Below are positions 8,182-16,294 of a DNA stretch of 27,604 bases, piece after piece (the stretch's first letter is position 1; each line of letters begins with the position of its first letter). The stretch covers positions 1 through 27,604 of the forward strand of contig VAFL01000026.1 in the NCBI GenBank assembly GCA_005768755.1, written 5' to 3'. A program made the translations under genes and the position numbers. The notes beneath the pieces were generated by a model. The model ran no database searches. It was not told the origin of the DNA and was given only the letters and a program-made list of their open reading frames with translations. Source of the DNA: Paracoccus denitrificans (GTDB lineage: Bacteria > Pseudomonadota > Alphaproteobacteria > Rhodobacterales > Rhodobacteraceae).

Positions 8182-8910
8182 ATGGCTGCGGTGCTTGAAC
8201 TTCAGGGCGTTCAGAAAGCCTTCGGCGCGGTGGTCGTGGCCGATGAGCAAAGCTGGTCATTGGCCGAGGGCGAGGCGCTTGGCGTCATCGGCCCGAACGG
8301 TGCGGGCAAGACGACGATGTTCAACCTTGTCACCGGGACCCTGCCTGTCGATGGCGGCACGATCCGGCTGGCGGGTGAGGACATCACCAACTGGCCCGCC
8401 GCGCGGCGCTGCCGTGCGGGGCTGGCGCGAAGCTTTCAGGTGCCGCAGCCTTTCGGGGCGATGACAATCTATGAAAACGCCTTTGTCGCGGCGACGCAGG
8501 GCGCGGGTCTTGCACCGGCCGAGGCCGAGGATCTTTGCCTGGACGTGCTGGAACGCACGGGCCTGCTGCGTAAGGCCAATACGATGGCGGGCGGTCTGAC
8601 ATTGCTGGAACGCAAGCGGCTGGAACTGGCGCGCGCCATGTGCGCGAAGCCGCGGGTGCTGTTGCTGGATGAAATCGCGGGCGGGCTGACCGATCACGAA
8701 TGCAAGTCGCTGATCGAGACGATCAACGGCCTTCGCGCCACCGGCATTTCCATCGTCTGGATCGAACATGTCGTCCACGCCTTGCTGGCCGTCGTCGACA
8801 GGCTGATCGTGATCGATTTCGGCAAGAAGATCGCAGAGGGCGAGCCGCGTGCGATCATGGACAGCCGCGAGGTCCGCGAGATCTATCTGGGGATTGAAGC
8901 CGATGCTTGA
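8182..8910 (+). CDS. livG: ABC transporter ATP-binding protein, LivG type
   Basis: The 242-residue ATPase has a Walker A GPNGAGKTT at about 37-45, the LivG-type NWPAARRCRAGLARSFQVPQPF stretch (split: Q-loop and RSFQ), Walker B VLLLDE and the switch His in WIEHVVHAL. The ABC signature is atypical: LTLLERKRLELARA replaces LSGGQ or LSYGQ. It begins 3 bases after the binding-protein stop and overlaps the next ATPase by 8 bases. The symbol marks family position in a HAAT transporter, not leucine specificity. Confidence 0.9.
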   Translation: MAAVLELQGVQKAFGAVVVADEQSWSLAEGEALGVIGPNGAGKTTMFNLVTGTLPVDGGTIRLAGEDITNWPAARRCRAGLARSFQVPQPFGAMTIYENAFVAATQGAGLAPAEAEDLCLDVLERTGLLRKANTMAGGLTLLERKRLELARAMCAKPRVLLLDEIAGGLTDHECKSLIETINGLRATGISIVWIEHVVHALLAVVDRLIVIDFGKKIAEGEPRAIMDSREVREIYLGIEADA

Positions 8911-9607
8911 TCCAATCATTTCGATTCAGGGGCTGGACGCCCATTACGGCGATTTTCAGGCGCTTTACGGTGTCGATCTGGCCGTCGAGCCGGGGCAGGT
9001 CGTGGCCGTAATCGGCGCGAATGGCGCGGGCAAGACGACGCTAATGCGTTCGATTTCGGGACTTTTGAAGAACGCGCCCGACGCGATCCGCTGGAAGGGT
9101 CAGTCCATCGGGGCCTTGCGGGCCGATCAGGTGGCGGCGCTTGGCATCGCTTTGGTGCCTGAGGGACGGCTGCTCTTCCCTTCACTCAGCGTCGAGGAAA
9201 ACCTGATCATTGGGGGCCAGCTTGGGCGCAAGGGGCCCTGGCACCTGCAACGCATCTATGAGCTGTTCCCGATCCTTCAGGAACGCCGACATGTGCCTGC
9301 GACCGCCTTGTCGGGCGGGCAGCAACAGATGGTCGCCATCGGGCGGGCGCTGATGTCGAACCCGGAGTTGCTGATGATGGATGAAATCAGCCTTGGCCTC
9401 GCGCCGGTGATCATCAAGTCGATCTATGAGGCGCTGCCGGATATCGTCGGGCAGGGGCTGTCGGCCATCGTCGTCGAACAGGATATCGCCAAGGCGCTGT
9501 CGGTATCCTCTCATGTGGTCTGCCTGCAGGAAGGCCGGGTCTCGCTGCGGGGCGGATCGGGCGACCTTTCCCGCGAAGAGATCAGCAAAGCCTATTTCGG
9601 AGTGTAG
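8903..9607 (+). CDS. livF: ABC transporter ATP-binding protein, LivF type
   Basis: The 234-residue ATPase has Walker A GANGAGKTT, the signature LSGGQQQMVAIGRAL, Walker B LLMMDEISLGLAP and the switch region VVEQDIAKAL, which together are characteristic of LivF. The MLDPIISIQGL start is chosen because it overlaps the preceding ATPase by 8 bases, in line with operon coupling. Upstream in-frame codons are shadow sequence of that gene. It pairs with the LivG-type subunit to power the importer. Confidence 0.92.
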   Translation: MLDPIISIQGLDAHYGDFQALYGVDLAVEPGQVVAVIGANGAGKTTLMRSISGLLKNAPDAIRWKGQSIGALRADQVAALGIALVPEGRLLFPSLSVEENLIIGGQLGRKGPWHLQRIYELFPILQERRHVPATALSGGQQQMVAIGRALMSNPELLMMDEISLGLAPVIIKSIYEALPDIVGQGLSAIVVEQDIAKALSVSSHVVCLQEGRVSLRGGSGDLSREEISKAYFGV

Positions 9608-9609
9608 CT

Positions 9610-10473
9610 ATGGACTGGATCAATGCGATCATTCAAGGCACCTTGCTGGGCGGACTTTACGCCATGTTTGCTGCCGGACTGAGCCTGATTTTCGGGGTCA
9701 TGCGGCTGGTGAATATCGCCCATGGCGATCTGATCGTGCTGTCCGCCTATGTGGCGCTGACGACTTCGGTGGGGCTGGGGCTGAACCCGCTGATGGCGCT
9801 TGTCATCGTAGTGCCGGTCATGGCGGGTTTCGGCTACGCGTTGCAACGGCTGGTGCTGAACCGGACCATGGGAGACGATATTCTGCCCCCCTTGCTGGTT
9901 ACCTTCGGGCTTTCGGTGATCATCCAGAATGCGCTGCTGATGGGCTACAGCGCCGATCCGCAGAAGCTTCAGGCGGGGCCGATTGAAACCGCATCCGTCA
10001 GCCTTGGGCCAATTACGCTGGGCGTGATGCCGGTGCTGGTCTTCGCCGTGGCGGTCGCCGTCATCGCCGGGCTGCAATTCATGTTCTATCGCACCGCACT
10101 TGGCCGCGCCTTTCGCGCCACATCTGACCGTCAAGACATTGCGCAGCTGATGGGCCTGAACCGGGCGCATGTCTTTGGCCTTGCCATGGCCCTGTCGCTT
10201 GCAGTGACGGCATTGGCGGGGGTGTTTCTGGGGATACGCACATCGTTCGATCCGTCTGCCGGTGCGTCTCGCCTGATCTTCGGGTTCGAGGCGGTGATCA
10301 TCGGCGGGCTTGGCAATCTGTGGGGGACGCTCTGGGGCGGGGTGATCCTTGGCGTTGCGCAGACGCTGGGCGCCAAGATCAACCCCGGCTATCAGATCCT
10401 CGCCGGTCATATCGTGTTCCTGCTGATCCTTGCCATTCGCCCGCGTGGCCTTTTCCCGAGGATGGACGGATGA
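9610..10473 (+). CDS. livH: ABC transporter permease, LivH type
   Basis: The 287-residue integral inner-membrane protein has about eight hydrophobic segments and the family opening GTLLGGLYAMFAAGLSLIFG followed by VNIAHGDL. The C-terminal FEAVIIGGLGNLWGTLWGG is the conserved cytoplasmic loop that contacts the ATPases (EAA-like). It starts 2 bases after livF and couples to the next permease by an ATGA overlap. Confidence 0.92.
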   Translation: MDWINAIIQGTLLGGLYAMFAAGLSLIFGVMRLVNIAHGDLIVLSAYVALTTSVGLGLNPLMALVIVVPVMAGFGYALQRLVLNRTMGDDILPPLLVTFGLSVIIQNALLMGYSADPQKLQAGPIETASVSLGPITLGVMPVLVFAVAVAVIAGLQFMFYRTALGRAFRATSDRQDIAQLMGLNRAHVFGLAMALSLAVTALAGVFLGIRTSFDPSAGASRLIFGFEAVIIGGLGNLWGTLWGGVILGVAQTLGAKINPGYQILAGHIVFLLILAIRPRGLFPRMDG

Positions 10474-11489
10474 CTGAGCTGAGCGTTTCACGCAGCACGC
10501 CTGCTTCCAGAATTGCGATGATCGCCCTTGGTGTGGCCGTCATCATCCTGTTCGCCGCACCATGGTGGGCGGGCCGGTCGGAATTGCGGCTGCTGGGAGA
10601 GATCTTCCTTTACATGTCGCTGGCCACGCTTTGGAATTTCCTCGCCGGCTATGCGGGCCTCGTCTCTGTCGGGCAGCAGGCCTATGTCGGGCTTGGCGGC
10701 TATATGTTCTTTGCGGGCGCGATCTTCTGGGGGCTGCACCCCTTTGTCGCATTGCCGGTCGCGGCGGTAATCGGTGCGGCAATCTCTGCCCCCGTCGCCG
10801 CGCTGATCTTCCGCCTGCGCGGGGCCTATTTCGCCATCGGCACATGGGTGGTGGCAGAGGGCTTTCTGCTGACCTTCGCGCAGATCACAGCGCTTGGCGG
10901 CGGCTCCGGCACCTCGCTGCCGGTCGATGTTGCACGTTCGCTTGGCGACGGCCGCGATGCGAGAGAGGCGATGACCTACTGGCTCGCGCTTGGCATCGCG
11001 GTTCTGGTGATCGGCGCGGTCTTCGCCTTCCTGAGCTCGCGCCGCGGCGTGGCGCTGACCGCAATCCGGGATAATGAGCTGGCGGCGAAATCGTTGGGCA
11101 TCGGCATCTGGTGGACCAAGTTCACCGTCTATGTCGTCACCGCCGGGCTGACCACATTGGTCGGCGGTCTGATTTTTCTGCAGAAACTGCGGATTTCGCC
11201 CGACGCGGCCTTTTCGGTCAACGACTGGACGGCGGTCGTCATCTTCATCGTTGTGATCGGCGGCATAGGGACGCTGGAAGGGCCGATCCTTGGGACGCTG
11301 ATCTATTTCGCCCTGCGCGAAGCACTGGCCGATTACGGCACCATCTACCTCATCGCGCTCGGCGTGGTGGCCATCGCGATCATGCTTTTTGCGCCGAAAG
11401 GCCTTTGGGGCCTGATCCGTGGCAATCGCGGGATAGAGCTTTTCCCACTCAGCCGCCGCGTGCGCGGCCTTACCGAAAAGGGACAATAA
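10470..11489 (+). CDS. livM: ABC transporter permease, LivM type
   Basis: The 339-residue membrane protein has the LivM hallmarks: NFLAGYAGLVSVGQQAYVGLGGY (two adjoining motifs) early, ALTAIRDNELAAKSLGI in the middle, and VVIGGIGTLEGPILGT near the end. ATGA overlap with livH fixes the start. It completes the five-gene HAAT importer (binding protein, G, F, H, M). The order P-G-F-H-M differs from the common H-M-G-F order. Confidence 0.92.
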   Translation: MTELSVSRSTPASRIAMIALGVAVIILFAAPWWAGRSELRLLGEIFLYMSLATLWNFLAGYAGLVSVGQQAYVGLGGYMFFAGAIFWGLHPFVALPVAAVIGAAISAPVAALIFRLRGAYFAIGTWVVAEGFLLTFAQITALGGGSGTSLPVDVARSLGDGRDAREAMTYWLALGIAVLVIGAVFAFLSSRRGVALTAIRDNELAAKSLGIGIWWTKFTVYVVTAGLTTLVGGLIFLQKLRISPDAAFSVNDWTAVVIFIVVIGGIGTLEGPILGTLIYFALREALADYGTIYLIALGVVAIAIMLFAPKGLWGLIRGNRGIELFPLSRRVRGLTEKGQ

Positions 11490-11491
11490 TC

Positions 11492-12424
11492 ATGGCCAAG
11501 AAACCCAAAACGATTATCACCTGCGCCATCACCGGGGCGATCCACACGCCAACAATGTCGGATGCCTTGCCGTGGAGCTATGACGACATTGCAACGCAGG
11601 CCGTCGATGCGGCAGAGGCGGGCGCGTCGATCCTGCACCTTCACGCCCGCAACCCGGAAAATGGCGCCCCCTCGGTCGAGCCGGATGATTTCACGCCCTT
11701 CCTTGGCCGGATCAAGCAGGCGACCGACGCAGTGGTGAATATCTCGACCGGCGGGTCGCTGTCTTTGTCCATTCAGGACCGGATCAAGCCGACGCTGACC
11801 TTCAGCCCGGAAATGTGTTCGATGAATATGGGTTCGATGAATTTCTCGTTCCATCCGCTGGCCAAGCGTTTCGATGACTGGAAATTCGACTGGGAGAAGG
11901 ATTACGTCGCGAATTCCGACGGTAATATCTTCCGCAACACCTTCCGCGACATTGAGGAGGCCGCAACGACGCTCGCCCCTAATCAGGTTAAGTTCGAACA
12001 TGAATGCTATGATGTCGGCCATCTGTATAACCTGAAATTCTGCATGGATATCGGCCTGTTCAAAGCGCCGATCTTCATCCAGTTCGTGATGGGTATCCTG
12101 GGCGGGATCGGCGCGGATATCGAAAATCTCGTCTTCATGAAAAAGACCGCCGACAAGCTGTTCGGCGACGATTACCGCTGGTCGATCCTGGCGGCAGGTG
12201 CGGCGCAGATCCCGATGGCTATGACTGCCAGTCAGATGGGCGGCAATGTCCGTGTCGGGCTGGAAGACAGTCTGTTTATTAGTCGCGGTGTGCTGGCGGA
12301 AAGCAATGCTCAACAGGTCCGCAAGATCCGCCAGATGGTCGAAGATCTCGGCCATGAGGTCGCGACCCCAGATGAGGCCAGAGAGATCCTCGGCCTTAAG
12401 GGCGGCGACAAGGTGCAATTCTGA
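11492..12424 (+). CDS. Beta-keto acid cleavage enzyme (BKACE, DUF849 family)
   Basis: The 310-residue TIM-barrel protein carries the BKACE signatures: ITCAITGAIHTPTMS at 8-22, zinc-binding HLHAR (His49, His51), SMNMGSMNFS, FEHECYDVGHL and GGNVRVGLEDSLF. Known members condense a beta-keto acid with acetyl-CoA to give acetoacetate and a new acyl-CoA. The GGNVRV form has Asn where several characterised members have His, which may mark a substrate subfamily. It begins 2 bases after the ABC permease stop. The beta-hydroxyacid dehydrogenase earlier in the operon would supply its beta-keto substrate, as in carnitine degradation, but the actual substrate here is unknown. Confidence 0.92.
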   Translation: MAKKPKTIITCAITGAIHTPTMSDALPWSYDDIATQAVDAAEAGASILHLHARNPENGAPSVEPDDFTPFLGRIKQATDAVVNISTGGSLSLSIQDRIKPTLTFSPEMCSMNMGSMNFSFHPLAKRFDDWKFDWEKDYVANSDGNIFRNTFRDIEEAATTLAPNQVKFEHECYDVGHLYNLKFCMDIGLFKAPIFIQFVMGILGGIGADIENLVFMKKTADKLFGDDYRWSILAAGAAQIPMAMTASQMGGNVRVGLEDSLFISRGVLAESNAQQVRKIRQMVEDLGHEVATPDEAREILGLKGGDKVQF

Positions 12425-12472
12425 CAACCGTATAACATGCCCGGCAATCGGGTAATTCAAGGGAGGAAAGAC

Positions 12473-13465
12473 ATGAATATCAAAATGATCGCAGCTGCCT
12501 CGGCGCTTGCGATGATGGCGGGAGCGGCGGGGGCGGAAACGGTTCTGCGTGCCTCGACTTTTCTGCCGCCGAACCACACCTGGAACCACGCCATCGAGGA
12601 ATGGGGCGCGGAACTGACCGAGAAAAGCGGCGGAGAACTGCGGGTCGAGATCTATCCCGCAGGCCAGCTTGGCCCGCCGCCGCGCCAGTTCGATCTGGTG
12701 ACCTCAGGGGCGGCCGAAATGGCGGTGATCCTGCATGGCGCGACGCCGGGCCGTTTCGCAATGACGGAACTGGCGGGCCTGCCGCTGGTCACGCCATCAT
12801 CGGGGAATACCAGCGAGATCATGTCGCGCCGCCTGACCGAACTGGCACCCGACTATCTGGCCGAGGAACATCCCGGAACGAAAATTCTGTGGATGGCGGT
12901 GACGCCGCCCCTGAAATTCCATCTGGCCGATACCGATCCCAGCGATCTTTCGGCACTGGATGGCCTTCGTATCCGCTATGCCGGCTCTGTCTGGCAGCAG
13001 GTGATCGAGGCGATGGGCGCGTCCCCCGTTCCGGTTCCGCCTGCAGAAGCGGCAGATGCGATGAGCAAAGGCGTCGTCGATGGCGCGACCTTCCCCTATG
13101 AGGCGACGCAAAGCTTTGATCTGGCACCGGTGACAAATTACTCGATGGAGCCGGGTATCGCCTCGGCCACCTTCGCGCTTGTCATGTCGCAATCGGCCTA
13201 TGACGGATTGTCGCCGGAACAGCAGGCGATCATCGACGAGACGACCGGACCCGACCGTGCCGAATGGTACGGCGCGAAATGGGACGAGGGTGAGGCTGCA
13301 GGCCGTCAATACATGGTCGATGGTGGCGTGGAGATCGTCACGCTGGAAGACGCGCAGCTCGATGAATTGCGCAGCCAATACCAGCCCATTGTGGACAGCG
13401 CGGTCGAGGCCGTGGCGGGTCGCGGTATGCCCGCGCAGGAATTCGTCGACGCCTACACCCAGTAA
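12473..13465 (+). CDS. dctP: TRAP transporter substrate-binding protein (DctP family)
   Basis: The 330-residue periplasmic protein has a signal peptide (MNIKMIAAASALAMMAGAAG, cleavage near AGA-ET) and a mature start TVLRASTFLPPNHTWN typical of DctP. The family landmarks LRVEIYPAGQLG, LRIRYAGS (ligand-carboxylate-binding arginine) and VDGATFPYEATQSF follow. It is preceded by a strong GGGAGG site and followed by a small stem-loop, then the membrane subunits. DctP proteins usually bind carboxylates, so an organic acid is the likely cargo. Confidence 0.94.
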   Translation: MNIKMIAAASALAMMAGAAGAETVLRASTFLPPNHTWNHAIEEWGAELTEKSGGELRVEIYPAGQLGPPPRQFDLVTSGAAEMAVILHGATPGRFAMTELAGLPLVTPSSGNTSEIMSRRLTELAPDYLAEEHPGTKILWMAVTPPLKFHLADTDPSDLSALDGLRIRYAGSVWQQVIEAMGASPVPVPPAEAADAMSKGVVDGATFPYEATQSFDLAPVTNYSMEPGIASATFALVMSQSAYDGLSPEQQAIIDETTGPDRAEWYGAKWDEGEAAGRQYMVDGGVEIVTLEDAQLDELRSQYQPIVDSAVEAVAGRGMPAQEFVDAYTQ

Positions 13466-13475
13466 GTCCTTCGTC

Positions 13476-13495
13476 GGCCTGCAATCCTGCGGGCC
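13476..13495 (+). terminator. Stem-loop between TRAP binding-protein and permease genes
   Basis: GGCCTGCA at 13476-13483 pairs with TGCGGGCC at 13488-13495 (one G-T pair, 4-base loop), directly after the binding-protein gene. There is no T tract. A hairpin here could raise binding-protein mRNA relative to the permease mRNA, a common arrangement in transporter operons. Confidence 0.5.
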
Positions 13496-13515
13496 GGCCA
13501 TTCACGGAGGTTAAG

Positions 13516-14040
13516 ATGGCCGAAGGCCCCGATGATATGGAATTGAAAGGCGTTCCGCGCGTGATGCTGTGGATCGCCTCTGTCGCGCTTGCCGCGATGA
13601 TGCTGGTGGTGGTGACCGATGTTGTGCTGCGGGCGACCATCAATAAACCGCTGCGCGGATCATATGATCTGGTCAGCATCGGGCTTCTGGTCATGTCGGT
13701 GTTCGGCATGGCCCCGGTCATCGCCCGCAAGGGTGAAATCCTGATAGACCTGATCGACCCACTTCTGTCGCGGCGCGTGCTGCATATCCTTGGCCTTATC
13801 ACCATTTTCGGCACGCTCGGCCTGTTTCTGTTCCTAGGCTGGTCGATGACCGGCCCGGCCGTCGATGCATGGAAATGGGGCGGCTATTCGCTGGAACTTG
13901 GCCTGCCCATCTGGACGCTTTGGGTTGTCGCCTTCATCGGCATGGCGGGCATCCTGTGGACCGTGATCGTCAGGCTGATCCGTACCCTGCGCGGCGAAGG
14001 CGATGACGGTCCCCATCCGACAGAGGAGGGCGCATTGTGA
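13516..14040 (+). CDS. dctQ: TRAP transporter small permease (DctQ family)
   Basis: The 174-residue protein has four hydrophobic segments: about 16-34, 50-68, 82-104 and 126-150. It shows the DctQ pattern LMVVVTDVVLRATINKPLRGSYDLV (early half read in two motifs). A GGAGG site is 9 bases upstream. Its stop overlaps the GTG start of the large permease by 4 bases (GTGA). Confidence 0.9.
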   Translation: MAEGPDDMELKGVPRVMLWIASVALAAMMLVVVTDVVLRATINKPLRGSYDLVSIGLLVMSVFGMAPVIARKGEILIDLIDPLLSRRVLHILGLITIFGTLGLFLFLGWSMTGPAVDAWKWGGYSLELGLPIWTLWVVAFIGMAGILWTVIVRLIRTLRGEGDDGPHPTEEGAL

Positions 14041-15335
14041 CCCCCTTCGCACTTGGCCTGACCTGCATCCTGATCATGTTCGCGTTGCTGTTCATTCGCC
14101 AGCCGGTCTGGCTGGCGCTTGGGGTGATCGGCATCGCGGGCAATATCGCGCTGAACAATCTGGGCGTCGCGAAACTGGTCTCTGGCACGGCTTTCTTTGA
14201 TACGGCATCATCTTACAACCTGTCGGTGATCCCGCTTTTCGTGTTGATGGGCGAGGTCGCGAGCGGCTCGCGCATGTCGCAGGAGCTTTTTACCGCCGCC
14301 AGAAAGATCATGTCGGGGCTGCGCGGCGGACTCGCCGTCGCCTCTATCGCGGCATCGGGTGCATTCGGTGCGATCTGCGGATCATCGGTCGCCACCGCCG
14401 CCAGCATGACCCGTATCGCCATGCCAGAGATGAAACGTGCCGGCTATGAACAGGGTTACTCGGCGGCATCCGTCGCGGCTGGCGGCTCGCTTGGGATCCT
14501 GATCCCACCATCCATTATTCTGGTCATCTATGGCTCCATTGCTGAACAATCCGTGGCGCGGCTGTTTGCAGCCTCGATGATCCCCGGTATCGTCCTTTTG
14601 CTGCTTTATGTCGTCGTGGCGCTGTGGATCGCCAGCCGATCGGGCGCGGTACCGACCGAGGCTGCGGCGACGCTGGCCGAACGGCTCGGTGCGCTGCGTG
14701 GGCCGTGGCAGTTCATCCTGCTTTTCGTGCTGACAATCGGCGGCATCTATGCCGGGATTTTCAGTCCGAACGAGGCCGCCTCCATCGGCGCTTTCGGTGC
14801 AATCCTTCTGGGCTTCCTGAAACGCTCGCTGAACATGCATGGGCTTATCCACGCCATCCAGGCATCTGTTCTGGTCTCGTGTGCGCTGTTCATGATCATC
14901 ATTTCCGCCACCATCTTTGCGAATTTCATCGTACAGACCCGGCTGCCCGATACGCTGCTTGGATTGGCGCAGAATGCCGGGCTGTCGGCATGGGTCGTGA
15001 TGACGCTGATCGTGGTTCTCTACATCGTCATGGGCTGTTTTCTGGAAGGGATCGGGATGGTTCTGATTACCGTCCCGGTCTTCTTTCCGGTGGTGACGGG
15101 ATACGGATTTGATCCGATCTGGTTCGGCGTTCTGGTCGCCGTGCTTGTCGAACTCGGGCTGATCACGCCGCCCGTCGGGATGAACCTGTTCATCATCCGC
15201 GCGCAGGTGCCGGATCTGACGATGGCGCGGCTTTATCGTGGGATCGGGCCCTTCCTTCTGGCCCCCGTCGTGCTGGTGGTCCTGCTGTTCCTGTTACCCG
15301 GTCTGGCGCTTTGGCTGCCGGATATCCTGTATTGA
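14037..15335 (+). CDS. dctM: TRAP transporter large permease (DctM family)
   Basis: The 432-residue protein, started by a GTG inside the DctQ stop region with GAGGAGGG upstream, has about twelve hydrophobic segments. It also has family motifs SVIPLFVLMGEVAS, GAICGSSVATAASM, ASVAAGGSLGILIPPS, SPNEAASIGAFGA and GLITPPVGMNLF. With DctP and DctQ it forms a complete sodium-dependent TRAP importer. Confidence 0.94.
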   Translation: MTPFALGLTCILIMFALLFIRQPVWLALGVIGIAGNIALNNLGVAKLVSGTAFFDTASSYNLSVIPLFVLMGEVASGSRMSQELFTAARKIMSGLRGGLAVASIAASGAFGAICGSSVATAASMTRIAMPEMKRAGYEQGYSAASVAAGGSLGILIPPSIILVIYGSIAEQSVARLFAASMIPGIVLLLLYVVVALWIASRSGAVPTEAAATLAERLGALRGPWQFILLFVLTIGGIYAGIFSPNEAASIGAFGAILLGFLKRSLNMHGLIHAIQASVLVSCALFMIIISATIFANFIVQTRLPDTLLGLAQNAGLSAWVVMTLIVVLYIVMGCFLEGIGMVLITVPVFFPVVTGYGFDPIWFGVLVAVLVELGLITPPVGMNLFIIRAQVPDLTMARLYRGIGPFLLAPVVLVVLLFLLPGLALWLPDILY

Positions 15336-15343
15336 GGCCAACC

Positions 15344-16294
15344 ATGACCAATGTCCTGATCCTTGATGAACATGCCGACTGGTACGCGCGGGAGTTGTCG
15401 CGCGAGCGTCAAGATTTCACCTTCTACGCGGCGAAAACACCCGAAGACGCGAAGGCGCAGGCGGCGCAGTCAGAGATCCTGATCGGCCTCGCACCACGCA
15501 TCCCCGCCGATCTGGTTGCCGAAATGGGAAAGCTGAAATGGGTGCAGGCGCTGACCACGGGGGTGGATAACCTGCAGTCGATGCAGGAACTGCCGGAAGA
15601 CGTCGCGCTGACCAGTTGTGGCGGTTTCCACGGCCCGCAGATGTCGGAACTCGCGGTGATGCTGATGCTGGCCTGCGCACGCCGTCTGCCACAGATGATC
15701 ACTGATCAACGGGCTGGCAAATGGAACCGGTGGGAGCAGCCTCTGCTGCGTGACAAGACGGTCTGCATTATCGGGCTGGGGAGCATCGCGGAATATCTGG
15801 CCGGGCTGTGCGCCGCCTTCGGGATGCGGGTGACTGGCGTCTCTGACGGGCGCAGCGAAGCGCCGGGTATCGACCATATCTATCCCAGGGCGAGAATCGC
15901 CGACGCAGCGGCAGAGGCCGACTTCCTCACCGTGTTGGTGCCTTACTCTCCTCGCACCCATCATATCGTCGATGCGAGTGTGCTGGCGGCGATGAAGCTC
16001 TCTGCGGTGCTGGTGAATATCGCCCGAGGCGGCTGCGTCGATGAGGATGCCTTGCTGGACAGCCTGCGAAACGGTCGCATCGCCGGGGCCGGGCTGGACG
16101 TCTTCGCAATGGAACCTCTGCCCGCGGACAGCCCATTCCGCAGCCTGCCTAATGTGATCATCACGCCGCATATCGGCGGCTATGCCGATGTCTATCGCCA
16201 GCAGGCCCTGCCCATCCTTATCGCCAATCTGGACGCCTATGCCAAAGGCGGAACCAAAGCCCTGCCGATGATCAACAGAGGTCCACAGCCATGA
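15344..16294 (+). CDS. D-2-hydroxyacid dehydrogenase (NAD-binding, formate/glycerate dehydrogenase superfamily)
   Basis: The 316-residue protein has the superfamily layout: a split substrate domain and a central Rossmann domain with IIGLGSIAEYLA at about 142-153 (third Gly of GxGxxG replaced by Ala). The catalytic trio is Arg228 (NIARGG), Glu257 (AMEP) and His276 (TPHIGG). It probably interconverts a 2-keto and a 2-hydroxy acid with NAD(P)H. The ATG lies 8 bases after the TRAP permease stop; its TGA overlaps the next ATG. It is similar in length to GhrA/phosphoglycerate-dehydrogenase-like short members. The physiological substrate is unknown. Confidence 0.9.
   Translation: MTNVLILDEHADWYARELSRERQDFTFYAAKTPEDAKAQAAQSEILIGLAPRIPADLVAEMGKLKWVQALTTGVDNLQSMQELPEDVALTSCGGFHGPQMSELAVMLMLACARRLPQMITDQRAGKWNRWEQPLLRDKTVCIIGLGSIAEYLAGLCAAFGMRVTGVSDGRSEAPGIDHIYPRARIADAAAEADFLTVLVPYSPRTHHIVDASVLAAMKLSAVLVNIARGGCVDEDALLDSLRNGRIAGAGLDVFAMEPLPADSPFRSLPNVIITPHIGGYADVYRQQALPILIANLDAYAKGGTKALPMINRGPQP

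Noticed and set aside
11345..12589. 414-codon open frame on the minus strand
   Set aside because: It is antisense to the BKACE gene and its neighbours; long stop-free frames are expected in GC-rich DNA.
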